From assembly GCA_025462645.1 (NCBI GenBank), contig JAOAPB010000084.1, forward strand, positions 54,215 through 118,214: a stretch of 64,000 nt of DNA, given 5' to 3'. The notes under the pieces are model-generated. The model was not told the DNA's origin, ran no database searches, and saw nothing but the letters and a program-made list of their open reading frames with translations. Positions 25,633 to 35,425 of this stretch are shown one piece after another; position 1 is the stretch's first letter, and each line of letters starts with the position of its first letter. The position numbers were made by a program, and so were the translations under genes. Source of the DNA: Edaphobacter sp. GTDB taxonomy: Bacteria; Acidobacteriota; Terriglobia; Terriglobales; Acidobacteriaceae.

Positions 25633-27339
25633 TCAAGAGGTCAGACTCCCCAGCTTCTGCTCTCCATCCGTCCGACCCTTCTTGAGATCATCGCCCAGCT
25701 GAATCGCTTCGGCAATCTCCAGCATCGATTTACGCCGCTGCCGACTCTCGCGCTGCATCATCCGATAGGCCTCATCTTCGCTTATCGAAAGATCACGCTG
25801 CAGAACGCCCTTTGCTCGATCGACGGCCTTCCGTGTCTCGAGCCTTCCCACAAGCTGGACATTCTCGCCCTCCAGCCTCGCGCGCTCGATCTCTGCTCCC
25901 ACTAGAAATCCAAGTGTCGACAGAAGCCTCACCTCAGACGTCGTATGCTGATACGACAGCCGATGCTGCAGATTGATCACGCCCACCACCTTGCTGGCGC
26001 AGAGAATCGGCGTGCACAGCATAGCCTCAAAGCGGTCTTCCGGAAGATTCTTGAACGCCTTGAAGCGCGGGTCTTCCGACGCATTGGCTGCGATAGCCAC
26101 CGGTTCGCGATGCTCCGCCACCCAACCCGTAACTCCCTGTCCAATCTGCACGCCAAGGTGGTCCACAAGGTCTGCATGGGGATTCTTCGACGCACGCAGC
26201 ACCAACTTCTCTCCCTCCAGAACGTAGATGAAGCATGAGTCACACGGAATCACCGTCGTCACAAAATCAACGATGCGTCCCAGCACCACGTGAAACGAGT
26301 CCGCCGCAGCAATCCGACTGCTGATCTCATGCAGGAAGTCGATCGGCGTCAACCCCTCTCGAAAACCCGCCATCGTCGACGTCGACGCAGCCACTCGGCG
26401 CACTCGTTCAGCAGCAGCCGCAGCGCGCTGTTCCTCGCCCTTTCCCTGCACCACCCGCAATCCAGCCTGTCGCGACGTCAGACTCCGCGCCTCGCTACTT
26501 CTCTTCTGCTCCAGCAGCTTGCCCGCATACTGCGCGGCCTCATTCACCATAAAACCCATCTTCGGGTGCGAAGGCTCAAAGTCAGGGGTAATTCCGTAGT
26601 GCTTCAACTCCTCCGAAGTCGTCGGCCCAATCGAGACCACCACCATCGCCATCAAGCCCGACCGCAGCTCCTCCTGACAATTCATCTGCTCGGCCACCTG
26701 AAACAGATGGATCGCCTGAATAGCGGTCATGAACAGCACCACATCCACGCCACCGCTCGCGATGCCAAGCACGCACTCCCGCAGTGGTTGAAGGTCCTCC
26801 GGCAGAGCCCACTGGTACACCGGAACCTTCGTTACCTCACTACACCTCTCCGTCAGCGCCTGCAGAAACTCTGGATTGGAGGCTCCATACTCCTGCACCG
26901 CAACCCGAAAGTCGCTGAGCGACGCGCCAAACTCATCGTCGAGCCCCTGCAGCATCTCCCGCCACGTATTTGGCTCTCCTGCGGTAACGGCAATGGGTAC
27001 GTTCAACTCCCGCAGTACAGCCTGCGGCTTCGGACCACGCGCCGCAACCCGAACCGACCGCAGCGCCTGCAGAAACTCCTCACGGTCATACCTGGTCTGG
27101 ACGATCTCCAATAGCGCCCGCACTCCCACCCCTGTCAGGAATACGACAAGGTCGAACCTCCCCTGCATCAGGTTGTCTGCGAACTCTAGCGCGTGCCGGT
27201 TCGACTCCAGCGGTATCTCACGCATCGCTGGCACAACAAAGGGCTCGCCCCCATACGTCTTGATGAGCTTCGCAACCTCTTTGGCACGACGGGACTCCAG
27301 CGACAGAACTCTCAACCCGTCAAAACTCGCGTGTGCCAT
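25633..27339 (-). CDS. HemD-like domain fused to GAF and ANTAR domains
   Basis: 568 residues. Residues 1-275 resemble uroporphyrinogen-III synthase (two Rossmann-like lobes; FLTGVGVRAL, a VYQWALPEDL linker, VLFMTAIQAIHLF, then VSIGPTTSEELKHYGI). Residues about 335-485 form a GAF domain (PCDSCFIYVLEG, GVTGWVAEHREPVAI, LCTPIL). The last 65 residues are an ANTAR RNA-binding domain (RKAVDRAKGVLQRDLSISED, EAYRMMQRESRQRRKSM). ANTAR proteins act as antiterminators. This could be the cell's HemD with an added regulatory tail, or a sensor that reuses the fold. No other haem gene is adjacent. Confidence 0.88.
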   Translation of the reverse strand: MAHASFDGLRVLSLESRRAKEVAKLIKTYGGEPFVVPAMREIPLESNRHALEFADNLMQGRFDLVVFLTGVGVRALLEIVQTRYDREEFLQALRSVRVAARGPKPQAVLRELNVPIAVTAGEPNTWREMLQGLDDEFGASLSDFRVAVQEYGASNPEFLQALTERCSEVTKVPVYQWALPEDLQPLRECVLGIASGGVDVVLFMTAIQAIHLFQVAEQMNCQEELRSGLMAMVVVSIGPTTSEELKHYGITPDFEPSHPKMGFMVNEAAQYAGKLLEQKRSSEARSLTSRQAGLRVVQGKGEEQRAAAAAERVRRVAASTSTMAGFREGLTPIDFLHEISSRIAAADSFHVVLGRIVDFVTTVIPCDSCFIYVLEGEKLVLRASKNPHADLVDHLGVQIGQGVTGWVAEHREPVAIAANASEDPRFKAFKNLPEDRFEAMLCTPILCASKVVGVINLQHRLSYQHTTSEVRLLSTLGFLVGAEIERARLEGENVQLVGRLETRKAVDRAKGVLQRDLSISEDEAYRMMQRESRQRRKSMLEIAEAIQLGDDLKKGRTDGEQKLGSLTS

Positions 27340-27410
27340 ATATATCCTCCAGCCATGGGCCGAGATTTCAATTCAAACTCACATCCAGTGATGCGCAAAG
27401 AAGAAAAGCT

Positions 27411-27450
27411 ATCGGCCATCTCCCTATGTCGGGGTAGGGAGATGGCCGAT
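27411..27450 (-). terminator. Long perfect hairpin, probable terminator of the glucosidase gene
   Basis: Arms 27411-27426 and 27435-27450 pair over 16 bp with an 8-base loop. On the minus strand the hairpin is followed by TAGCTTTTCTTCTTT, so it can end transcription of the gene at 27549-30326 before the HemD-GAF-ANTAR gene. If read through it would form the leader of that gene. Confidence 0.7.
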
Positions 27451-27548
27451 TGGGTTCTAAAAACCAAGCCTATTGCTCATCATTTTACAGACACCGCGAC
27501 GCGAGCAAAGGCCCACCCCAATTCCATGCCATCCCACATATCTGGAGA

Positions 27549-30326
27549 TTACTTCGTAACCGGCACGGGTTCAGTCGTAACAGGGCCGACTTCGCCAGCC
27601 ACATGGGCCTCTGTACCCACTACCAGGCGCGCTTGAAGCAATGAACTCGACCCCTCAGCCAACAGATCCGCGGCACTCGCACTATCGAATAGATGAATGA
27701 ATCGCGCGGTCAGCCCACTCCACCCGGTCTGGTGACTCGCTCCAATTCCCGCGCCATTGTCGCCATGGAAATACTCATAGAACAGCAGATAGTCACGCCA
27801 GTGCGGGTCCGATTGAAACTTCTCTGTGTCCCCATACACCGGCCGTCGGCCGTCCTTATCCTCGCGAAAGATATTCGCCAGCCTGTCGGAGATCTCATGC
27901 GCGATCTCGAATAGATTCTTCTGCACTCCCGACCCCGTCGGGCACTCCATCGTGAACGAGTCGCCATAGTACTGGTAAAGCAGCAACAGCGCCTTGACGA
28001 TCAGCGCATTCACCGGCATCCACACTGGCCCTCTCCAGTTCGAGTTCCCCCCGAACAGCCCCGTCGTCGACTCCGCCGGCTCGTACTCCACCTTGTACCG
28101 CGTCCCGTTCATATCGAATACATAGGGATTGTTCTTATGCTCCTTCGATATCGAACGAATCCCATGCCTGCCGAAGAACTGGTTCTCATCCAGCATCCGC
28201 GTCAGCACCCGCCGCAGATTGTCTCGATTCAACACCGACAGCAGAAATCGTCCCTCCTCGCCCGGCACGTCAGGATCGTGCAGGTTCGCGGCCAACTCCG
28301 GACGCCTCTCAAAGAAGTGCCGCATACGCTTCCTCAGCCGCGGGTACTTCTCCATCAGCTCCCCTGGAATAATCGACACAGCGCACAATGGCAGCAGGCC
28401 CACCATCGACTTCAACCGAAGCCGGCAGGCCGATCCATCCGGAAGATACAGGACGTCGTAAAAGAATCCATCGTGCTCATCCCATAGCTCATTCTCGCTA
28501 CACCCCGCAGGGTCCATCGCCCCTGCGATCCAGAGGAAGTGCTCCAGAAACTTGACCGCAATCTCCTCGTAGCTCTCATCGTGTGCGGCCAGCTCCAGCG
28601 CGATGCTCAACATGTTCTGGCAGAACATCGCCATCCACGCCGTGCCATCGGCCTGCTCCAGATACCCGCCATCCGGCAGCGTAGCGCTGCGGTCGAACAC
28701 GCCGATATTGTCGAGGCCGAGAAATCCACCCTCGAAGATATTCCTCCCCGAGCGATCCTTCCGGTTCACCCACCAGGTAAAGTTCAGCAGCAGTTTCCGG
28801 AAGCAACCCTTGAGAAACTCCAGGTCTCCCTCTCCCCGGATGCTCTTCTCCGTCATGTACACGTACAGCGTCGCCCACGCATGAACCGGCGGGTTCACAT
28901 CCCCGAAGTTCCACTCATACGCGGGCAGCTGCCCATTCGGATGCAGATACGACTCGCTGACCATCAGCTCCAGCTGACCCTTCGCAAAGTCCACATCCAC
29001 CATCGCCAATGCCACAGTATGGAACGCCAGGTCCCACGCCGCATACCACGGGTACTCCCACTTGTCCGGCATCGAGATCACGTCCGCATTCAGCATGTGG
29101 AACCACGGCGCATTGCGAATGCTCTGGTTCTGCCTGGAACCAGTTGCGTTGTACCCATGGTCCCTCAGCCAGAGATCGAGGTCGAAGTAATAGAACTGCT
29201 TCGTCCACAGCATCCCCGCCAGAGCCTGCCGAATAATCTTGCGATCGTCTACCGTCGAGCGAGGTGGGAACAGCGTCTCATAGAACTCATCCGCCTCCTT
29301 GATTCGCTCCTCGAAGATCCCATTGAATGCCTTGCCAACCCCTCCGCCAGCAATCGCCTTCGCCCGCGACAGCCGCATCCGAATCACCGCACTCTGCTGC
29401 CCACCCACCGTAACCTGATAGTGCGCGGCAGCCTTCGTCCCAAAGCCCTCTGGATTCACCGCGCCTTGATTGCCATGGACGACATACTCATGAAATCCAT
29501 CCTTCGCATACGGCGTCGAGTCAGCCGAGCCGGAGAACCGCCGCTCATTCGTCTCATTGTTCGTAAACAGCAGAGGAACGCACCCATCGCAATGCAGGAA
29601 GAACTGTCCCAGCGTCTCATGCTGCGCCGACACGACGGATACCTTTCCCCTGCCCTTCAAAGATCGCAGCTCAGGCATGGCCGTGCCCTTCTGGTGCGAC
29701 CATGTATCGCGAAACCACAACGAGGGCAGCACATGCAGCGAAGCAGCCTCGGGTCCCCGGTTCTCTACTGAGATCCGGATAAGAATGTCCTCAGCATCAG
29801 CCTTCGCATACTCCACAAAGACATCGAAGTATCGATCGTCATCGAAGAGGCCCGTGTCGATCAACTCATACTCATGCTCCAGCCGCGTCCTCTTTTGATT
29901 CGCCTCCACCAGCTCGTCATACGGATAAGCCGCCTGCGGATACTTGTACAGGTACTTCATGTAAGAGTGAGTCGGAGTGTTATCGAGATAGAAGTAATAC
30001 TCCTTGCAGTCCTCGCCATGATTTCCTTCGGCATTGGTGAGGCCGAACAGCCGCTCCTTCAAAATGGGATCCACCCCATTCCATAGAGCTACTCCAAAGC
30101 AAAGCTGCTGCTTATCATCCGAGATCCCCGCAATCCCATCCTCGCCCCAGCGATAAGCCTTCGACCGGGCCTGGTCGTGGCTGAAGTAACTCCAGGCATC
30201 CCCGTTCGGGCTGTAGTCCTCACGAACCGTTCCCCACTGCCGCTCGCTAAGGTAAGGTCCCCACTGCTTCCACGGCTTCGCTCCATCCTTGCACTCACGC
30301 AGGCGAACATGTTCCAGGGCAGCCAT
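27549..30326 (-). CDS. MGH1-like (GH63-type) glucosidase
   Basis: 925 residues, no signal peptide, cytoplasmic. The N-terminus (KQWGPYLSERQWGTVREDYS, then GDAWSYFSHDQARSKAYRWG) and the later SMPDKWEYPWYAAWDLAFH with RGPVWMPVNALIV and YFHGDNGAGIGASHQTGW are signatures of large bacterial proteins of the GH63/MGH1-like (alpha/alpha)6 family, usually annotated glucosidase or mannosylglycerate-type hydrolase. Catalytic acids probably lie in the WDLAFH and EYFHGDNG segments, by family analogy. A strong hairpin follows the gene. Substrate (an alpha-glucoside) is inferred. Confidence 0.88.
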   Translation of the reverse strand: MAALEHVRLRECKDGAKPWKQWGPYLSERQWGTVREDYSPNGDAWSYFSHDQARSKAYRWGEDGIAGISDDKQQLCFGVALWNGVDPILKERLFGLTNAEGNHGEDCKEYYFYLDNTPTHSYMKYLYKYPQAAYPYDELVEANQKRTRLEHEYELIDTGLFDDDRYFDVFVEYAKADAEDILIRISVENRGPEAASLHVLPSLWFRDTWSHQKGTAMPELRSLKGRGKVSVVSAQHETLGQFFLHCDGCVPLLFTNNETNERRFSGSADSTPYAKDGFHEYVVHGNQGAVNPEGFGTKAAAHYQVTVGGQQSAVIRMRLSRAKAIAGGGVGKAFNGIFEERIKEADEFYETLFPPRSTVDDRKIIRQALAGMLWTKQFYYFDLDLWLRDHGYNATGSRQNQSIRNAPWFHMLNADVISMPDKWEYPWYAAWDLAFHTVALAMVDVDFAKGQLELMVSESYLHPNGQLPAYEWNFGDVNPPVHAWATLYVYMTEKSIRGEGDLEFLKGCFRKLLLNFTWWVNRKDRSGRNIFEGGFLGLDNIGVFDRSATLPDGGYLEQADGTAWMAMFCQNMLSIALELAAHDESYEEIAVKFLEHFLWIAGAMDPAGCSENELWDEHDGFFYDVLYLPDGSACRLRLKSMVGLLPLCAVSIIPGELMEKYPRLRKRMRHFFERRPELAANLHDPDVPGEEGRFLLSVLNRDNLRRVLTRMLDENQFFGRHGIRSISKEHKNNPYVFDMNGTRYKVEYEPAESTTGLFGGNSNWRGPVWMPVNALIVKALLLLYQYYGDSFTMECPTGSGVQKNLFEIAHEISDRLANIFREDKDGRRPVYGDTEKFQSDPHWRDYLLFYEYFHGDNGAGIGASHQTGWSGLTARFIHLFDSASAADLLAEGSSSLLQARLVVGTEAHVAGEVGPVTTEPVPVTK

Positions 30327-30521
30327 TCCATCACCTCACCGATCAGGAGTAACTCGCTATTCCATCCACACTAGGACCGCAAACAGCGCGGCGTCAACCA
30401 GTTGCATCCACTCAACCTGCGCGTAAGCTCATGGCCGCACATAACAAAAAATGCCGGCCAGACTATAAAGAAAGAGATCTTTCTATGGATTGACTCCACC
30501 AAATCGGGGTTTCGAAAAATA

Positions 30522-30818
30522 ATGCCGGTCGCCAAACTAACCCTCGAGATCGAAATCCCCCACTCCCAGTCCCTCAAGGATCGGCGCCAGGTCATCCGCT
30601 CCATGAAGGACAAGCTACGCAACAGCTTCAATCTCTCCATAGCCGAGCTCGACGACGTCATCGTCTGGAACCGGGCCACCCTCGGCATCGCCAGCATCTC
30701 CTCTTCTTCCACCTATCTCACCGGACAACTCCAGCAGATCGATCAGGCCGCACACCGCATAGCAATCGGACTAGGCGCCGAAATCATCGATTCCTACGCC
30801 GAAATTCTCTCCGAATAA
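30522..30818 (+). CDS. ylxP: YlxP-like DUF503 protein
   Basis: 98 residues from ATG 30522; the frame is open from 30402 but the family starts here (MPVAKLTLEIEIPHSQSLKD). The signature SLKDRRQVIRSMKDKLR and VSIAEL-like SIAELDD are characteristic of DUF503/YlxP, a small protein usually encoded between infB and rbfA and linked to ribosome maturation. Here rbfA follows but infB is 10 kb away. No strong ribosome site is visible. Confidence 0.85.
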   Translation: MPVAKLTLEIEIPHSQSLKDRRQVIRSMKDKLRNSFNLSIAELDDVIVWNRATLGIASISSSSTYLTGQLQQIDQAAHRIAIGLGAEIIDSYAEILSE

Positions 30819-30922
30819 CCGAATCAGAGCCCCTCAACCAGACCACTATCCGTTCTGTGCGTTAAACTAGGGTGAACGGCCCGATTTTGGTATCCTCAAC
30901 CGTTTACTGCTGTATAAAAACT

Positions 30923-31330
30923 ATGCCCGAGCAAAGAGCCAGAACGTATCACCGCAACCGAGTCGCCAACACCTTCTCCGAAGAGATCGGCGCCATGCTG
31001 GAGGGCGAACTCTCCGACCCACGCATCGCCCCAAGCTACGTCACCGACGTTGTCCTCGCCCCCGGAGGCAAGTCCGCCCGAGTCTTCGTCGCCGTCCACG
31101 GCACCGAAGCAGAAGAGGACTCCACCCTCGAAGGCCTCACCACCGCTCGCGCCTACATTCGCACGCAACTCCGCGACCGCATGGGCGTTCGCCACGTTCC
31201 CGAGCTCTCCTTCGCCATCGACCGCTCTCAGAAGATGACCGGCCGCATGGAGGAGCTCCTCGCCCGCACTCGAAAGCGCGACAAGAAGCGCACAGATTCA
31301 GAACCGTCCGCGCCACCAGCCAAACCATGA
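30923..31330 (+). CDS. rbfA: Ribosome-binding factor A
   Basis: 135 residues from ATG 30923 (MPEQRARTYHRNRVAN). The KH-like fold is recognisable from EEIGAMLEGELSDPRI, VTDVVLAPGGKSARVFVAVHG and the C-terminal VPELSFAIDRS. RbfA binds the 30S subunit and is needed for 16S 5'-end maturation. The C-terminal tail is basic and Pro-rich. It overlaps the next gene (ATGA), so rbfA and the DHH phosphoesterase are coupled, and ylxP lies just upstream. Confidence 0.92.
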   Translation: MPEQRARTYHRNRVANTFSEEIGAMLEGELSDPRIAPSYVTDVVLAPGGKSARVFVAVHGTEAEEDSTLEGLTTARAYIRTQLRDRMGVRHVPELSFAIDRSQKMTGRMEELLARTRKRDKKRTDSEPSAPPAKP

Positions 31331-32298
31331 CGCCAGAAGCCCCAATCACCGCGCTCCTGGATGCCTTTCGCTCCGGCAATCGGTTCCTGATTACCTCTCA
31401 CGCCCGCCCCGACGGCGACGCCATCGGCTCCGTCCTCGCCCTCGCCGAGATCCTCGACCAGCTCGGCTGTCACGCCGATGTCGTCCTCGCCGACCCCGTT
31501 CCCTTCATCTACCGCACCCTTCCCAACGTCCAGCGCATCCACCACGTCCCCTCTGCCGCCAACGTCGACCCCAGCCTCACCACCTCCGCCATCCTTCTCG
31601 AGTGCGACAGCATCGCCCGCACCGGCCTACAGGGCCTGGAGGGCCGCTGCCTCATCAACATCGACCACCACGCCAGCGGCCGCCGCTTCGCCGCACTCAA
31701 CTGGATCGATGAGAATGCCTGCGCCGTCGCCGCCATGGTCTACCGCATCGCCCTCGCCGCCAAAGTCGAGATCACCCCAAGCCTGGCCACCTGCCTCTAC
31801 ACCGCCATCCTCTCCGACACCGGCTCCTTCACCTACTCCAGCACCAATGCCGACACCTTCGCCCTTGCCCAGGATCTCGCCGCCCACGGCGCCAACCCCG
31901 GCCAGATCGCCTGCGACGTCTACTTCTCCAACCCCGCCAGCAAGATCCGCCTCCTCGGAGCAGCCCTCTCCAATCTCCAGTGCGACGGACCCCTTGCCTG
32001 GAGCTGGGTCACCAGGAGCGACATGGACGACATCGGCGCCGTAGCGGAGGACTGCGAAGGCGTCGTCAACTATCTCATCGGCATCGCTGGCATAGAGTCC
32101 GCAGTCTTTCTCCGCGAACTTCCTTCAGCCGCCCAGTTCCGTCTCAGCATCCGCAGCAAAGGAAAGATCGACGTCGCCCAGATAGCCGAGCGCTTCGGTG
32201 GTGGCGGCCATCGCAACGCCAGCGGATGCACCCTCGATGGCCCCCTTGGGGAGGCCACGAACCGCATCTTGACCCAGCTTCGCATGGAACTCTGTTAG
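31327..32298 (+). CDS. nrnA: DHH/DHHA1 phosphoesterase, NrnA-like nanoRNase/pAp phosphatase
   Basis: 323 residues. The DHH domain shows HARPDGDAIGS (His25, Asp29, Asp31), LECDSIARTG (Asp94) and NIDHH (113-115), binding two metal ions. The DHHA1 domain ends with RFGGGGHRNASG. This is the NrnA layout: degradation of short oligoribonucleotides and dephosphorylation of 3'-phosphoadenosine 5'-phosphate. Coupled by ATGA overlap to rbfA, a common bacterial order. A c-di-nucleotide phosphodiesterase role is an alternative. Confidence 0.9.
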   Translation: MTPEAPITALLDAFRSGNRFLITSHARPDGDAIGSVLALAEILDQLGCHADVVLADPVPFIYRTLPNVQRIHHVPSAANVDPSLTTSAILLECDSIARTGLQGLEGRCLINIDHHASGRRFAALNWIDENACAVAAMVYRIALAAKVEITPSLATCLYTAILSDTGSFTYSSTNADTFALAQDLAAHGANPGQIACDVYFSNPASKIRLLGAALSNLQCDGPLAWSWVTRSDMDDIGAVAEDCEGVVNYLIGIAGIESAVFLRELPSAAQFRLSIRSKGKIDVAQIAERFGGGGHRNASGCTLDGPLGEATNRILTQLRMELC

Positions 32299-32320
32299 CC
32301 TTGTCTCGCCCTCTTAAGAA

Positions 32321-34135
32321 ATGAACGATATACAACAACCCGTCGGCTCCGCCGCGTGGACTGAACGCGCACCCATCGTATGGCTTCGCCGGCACATGAA
32401 GTTCCCTGCCCCATCCGCCCTGCGCGAATTCGTGATTCTCCTCGCAGTCTCGCTCTTCACATTGCTCTACGGTGTGGTCCCCATCTTCGGGGGCGACCAG
32501 CTCGGCCTCGTCGGCGCCGATGAACCCCGATACGCCCAGGTCGCCCGTGAGATGCTTAGCGCCCACTCCGAGATCTGCCACGACCTCAACGCCAAGATGG
32601 TCCCCCGCAGCCTCCACTGGACGGACCTGCACAACTCCTTCCACTGCATCGCCGGCGGTACCATCACCCCCATCCTCTACGGCAAGCCCTGGCTAGAGAA
32701 GCCCGCGCTCTACTACTGGCGCGCCATGAGCTTCTTCAAGGAGTTCGGAGTCTCCGACTGGTCAGCCCGCCTCCCCTCCTCCTCCGGAGCCCTCGCCCTC
32801 ATCATCCTCATCTTCCTCCACATGCGGCGATTCCGCCCCGGAGGCCACCTCGACGCAGCCCTCATCACCGCCTCCTGCGTCGCCATCGTCAGCTTCGCCC
32901 GCGGAGCCTCCACCGACATGCAGTTGGCCGCGCCCTTCTGCATCGGCATGTTGGGCTGGTACGCCTGGTACGAGACCGGCAAAAAGTTCTGGCTCTTCGA
33001 CCTCTACTTCTTCGGAGCCGCCGCCACCCTCGCCAAAGGCCCCGTAGCTCCATTCCTTGCCCTGGCGATCATCGTGCTCTTCGCCGGTCTACGCCGGGAG
33101 TGGTCCCTCCTCCGCCGCACCATCTGGCTACCCGGCATCCTGCTCTACCTGGCGATGGTGCTGCCCTGGTTCATCGCCGTCCAGAAGCGCAACCCGACCT
33201 TCTACAAGCTCTTCTTCCTCGAGCACAATCTGGAGCGCTTCGCCACCAATCGCTACCAGCACCATCAACCCTTCTGGTACTACCTGGCCGTCCTGCTCAT
33301 CGGCCTCATGCCCTGGACCGTCATCGCCATCCGCGCCCTCGTCGACTCCATCGAGGTCTCTATCGCCGAGTGGAAGGTCCGCCACAACCCCCAGCGATAC
33401 CTTGGACACTCCCGCGCCGGCGACGCCTTCCCCGAGTTCCTCGTCCTATGGGCGCTCTTCCCCATCGCCTTCTTCTCCTTCTCCGGCTCCAAGCTGCCCG
33501 GCTACATCCTGCCGTCCATTCCGCCCATCACCATCCTCGCCGCCGACTACCTCAACCGCGTCCGCCGCGAAGGCCTGCCGAAGTGGCTGCTCTGGTCCCA
33601 CGCCGCCATCTGCGCCATCCTCGTCTTCGTCCTCGTCCTCGCCCCCCAGCACATGAAGTACGAGACTCTCGTCCCCCCGACACAATGGCTCCTCATCGCC
33701 GGAGCCTCAGCCGTCGCAATCGGCCTCATCGTATTCTTCATCATCCGGCGCTGGGGCATCCCTCAGGTCTGCAACGCCACACTCCTGCCCGTTCTGGGGA
33801 CGCTTATCTTCCTGCTCGGCTTCCATGGCAAAGATCTCGACGTCAACTACTCCGCCCGTCCTCTCGCCCGCGAGATCGATCGACTCGCGCCCGGCGTAAA
33901 ACCCCTCGCCATCGAAGGCGTCAAGCGAGACATGGACTACGGCCTCGCCTTCTATCGCAATGAGTCCCTGATCCACTACAGCGCCGACGGCGTCCCTGCC
34001 GGCGAGCATCTCCTCGTCATTCGTTCGAGCGATGCAGCGCAACTGGATCGCTGGCTCACCGGTCGATTGTACAAACCTCTGTTCCTCTACGACGCCCAGG
34101 GTCTCGCAGTCTACAAGGTCTACGCCCGACCTTGA
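32321..34135 (+). CDS. GT39 (ArnT/PMT-type) membrane glycosyltransferase
   Basis: 604 residues with about eleven membrane segments. The first periplasmic loop holds the conserved DEPRYAQVAREM (catalytic Asp67-Glu68) and GKPWLEKPALYYW; FFSFSGSKLPGYILPSIPP in the middle is typical of ArnT-like enzymes, which use polyprenyl-phosphate sugars to modify lipid or protein. Between the two loop motifs about 33 extra residues (81-113) are inserted relative to the usual compact loop. The start is 22 bases after nrnA. Acceptor unknown. Confidence 0.88.
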   Translation: MNDIQQPVGSAAWTERAPIVWLRRHMKFPAPSALREFVILLAVSLFTLLYGVVPIFGGDQLGLVGADEPRYAQVAREMLSAHSEICHDLNAKMVPRSLHWTDLHNSFHCIAGGTITPILYGKPWLEKPALYYWRAMSFFKEFGVSDWSARLPSSSGALALIILIFLHMRRFRPGGHLDAALITASCVAIVSFARGASTDMQLAAPFCIGMLGWYAWYETGKKFWLFDLYFFGAAATLAKGPVAPFLALAIIVLFAGLRREWSLLRRTIWLPGILLYLAMVLPWFIAVQKRNPTFYKLFFLEHNLERFATNRYQHHQPFWYYLAVLLIGLMPWTVIAIRALVDSIEVSIAEWKVRHNPQRYLGHSRAGDAFPEFLVLWALFPIAFFSFSGSKLPGYILPSIPPITILAADYLNRVRREGLPKWLLWSHAAICAILVFVLVLAPQHMKYETLVPPTQWLLIAGASAVAIGLIVFFIIRRWGIPQVCNATLLPVLGTLIFLLGFHGKDLDVNYSARPLAREIDRLAPGVKPLAIEGVKRDMDYGLAFYRNESLIHYSADGVPAGEHLLVIRSSDAAQLDRWLTGRLYKPLFLYDAQGLAVYKVYARP

Positions 34136-34378
34136 ACGGGCTACCGCCTGCTCTCGGCCGTTGTCCGCTTCTACTGTTCTTCTGAGGGAATGGGATGCTT
34201 CAACCCGGGCATTCAGGAAAGAAAAATAGAGCTTTAGCCTTCAAACACTCCCTTTTCTATCCCGCCCAACCGCCCTCCCCCATCGACCATCCTCTCAATA
34301 GCTTGAGTCTTCCTTGATTCCATCACTACCCTCTCGACCTTGGATTCCTATAAGCTCGACGAATACTTTTTGCGAGTT

Positions 34379-35380
34379 ATGACTGTCGCGACCCAACTCG
34401 AGATTCTGGACCTCCGCCACTTCTCCGCGCGCCAGCTTCGCTCCCTGCTCGAAACCGAGGCACGTATCTGGGAGAATCGCCTGCGTTGGGACTATCGTGG
34501 CTCGACCGAGCTTCTGCTGCAGTACCTCGACTCGCGCGTCCTGCCCGGCTTTGTCGCTCTCGACCGTGGCCGCATCTGCGGCTACACCTTCTGCGTCTAT
34601 GAAGGCCATAAGGCGGTCGTCGGCGACGTCTATGCCATCGCGAACGATCCGGAACAAGCCCTGCAAACCACCAGAGTCCTTCTCCATCGTCTGCTCGATC
34701 TGCTTCATCACTCCCCCAACGTCGATCGCATCGAGTCGCAGTTACTGCTCTACGATGCCGGTGTCATCGAAGGAGCCTTCCTTGAAGCTGGTTTCGCCAT
34801 GCACCCACGCCTCTTCATGGAGTACAACTACGCTCCGGCGGATAGCTCTCCTCTAGGGTTGAACGGAAGCCACGCTCCCCACAGATTTCCCAGCCATATC
34901 GACCTGTGTCACTGGTCCGCCGGCCACTATCAGGCAGCAGCAGAGCTGATTCACGAGTCCTACATCGGGCACATCGACGCCCTCATCAACGACCAGTACT
35001 GTTCGCTCCACGGCTCGCTCCGTTTCCTCCACAACATCGTCCGCTTCCCCGGCTGCGGCGTCTTCGAGCCCGCTCACTCCTGGGTGCTGCGCGAGCAGCC
35101 CAGCGGAGCCCTCGTGGCGATGGTGCTCTGCTCCCGAGTCGCCGACAACGTCGCCCACATCACCCAGCTCTGCGTAGCGCCGTCTCACCGCGGCAAAGCC
35201 TTCGGCAAAGCGCTCCTGAAGCACTGCATGAGCCATCTCTCCGACTCCGGCTTCAAGGCCATCACCCTCACCGTGACCGAAGCCAACCAGGAGGCGGTCA
35301 AACTCTACGAGAACCTGGGTTTCTTCACCCGGCACCGCTTCGACGCAATGGTCCTCGACAGATCCCCGCAATCCCTATAG
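34379..35380 (+). CDS. GNAT-family N-acetyltransferase
   Basis: 333 residues from ATG 34379; an in-frame ATG at 34340 would add 13 residues. The C-terminal third is a clear GNAT fold: ITQLCVAPSHRGKAFGKALL is the acetyl-CoA-binding beta4/alpha3 motif, then ITLTVTEANQEAVKLYENLG. The N-terminal half, with FVALDRGRICGYTFCVYEGH, resembles a degenerate second GNAT domain. The substrate cannot be read from sequence. It follows the GT39 gene by about 240 bases, and a long repeat tract lies directly after it. Confidence 0.85.
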   Translation: MTVATQLEILDLRHFSARQLRSLLETEARIWENRLRWDYRGSTELLLQYLDSRVLPGFVALDRGRICGYTFCVYEGHKAVVGDVYAIANDPEQALQTTRVLLHRLLDLLHHSPNVDRIESQLLLYDAGVIEGAFLEAGFAMHPRLFMEYNYAPADSSPLGLNGSHAPHRFPSHIDLCHWSAGHYQAAAELIHESYIGHIDALINDQYCSLHGSLRFLHNIVRFPGCGVFEPAHSWVLREQPSGALVAMVLCSRVADNVAHITQLCVAPSHRGKAFGKALLKHCMSHLSDSGFKAITLTVTEANQEAVKLYENLGFFTRHRFDAMVLDRSPQSL

Positions 35381-35425
35381 CTAATCGCGATCGTCATTTT
35401 CCCCCTACAGTCTTCAACTTAATTT

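Noticed and set aside
26290..27114. Antisense Arg/His-rich frame opposite the HemD-GAF-ANTAR gene
   Set aside because: Composition artefact of a high-GC gene; three clear domains lie on the other strand.
28539..29771. 410-codon antisense frame opposite the glucosidase gene
   Set aside because: Arg/His/Gln-rich shadow of a well-recognised GH63-type gene.
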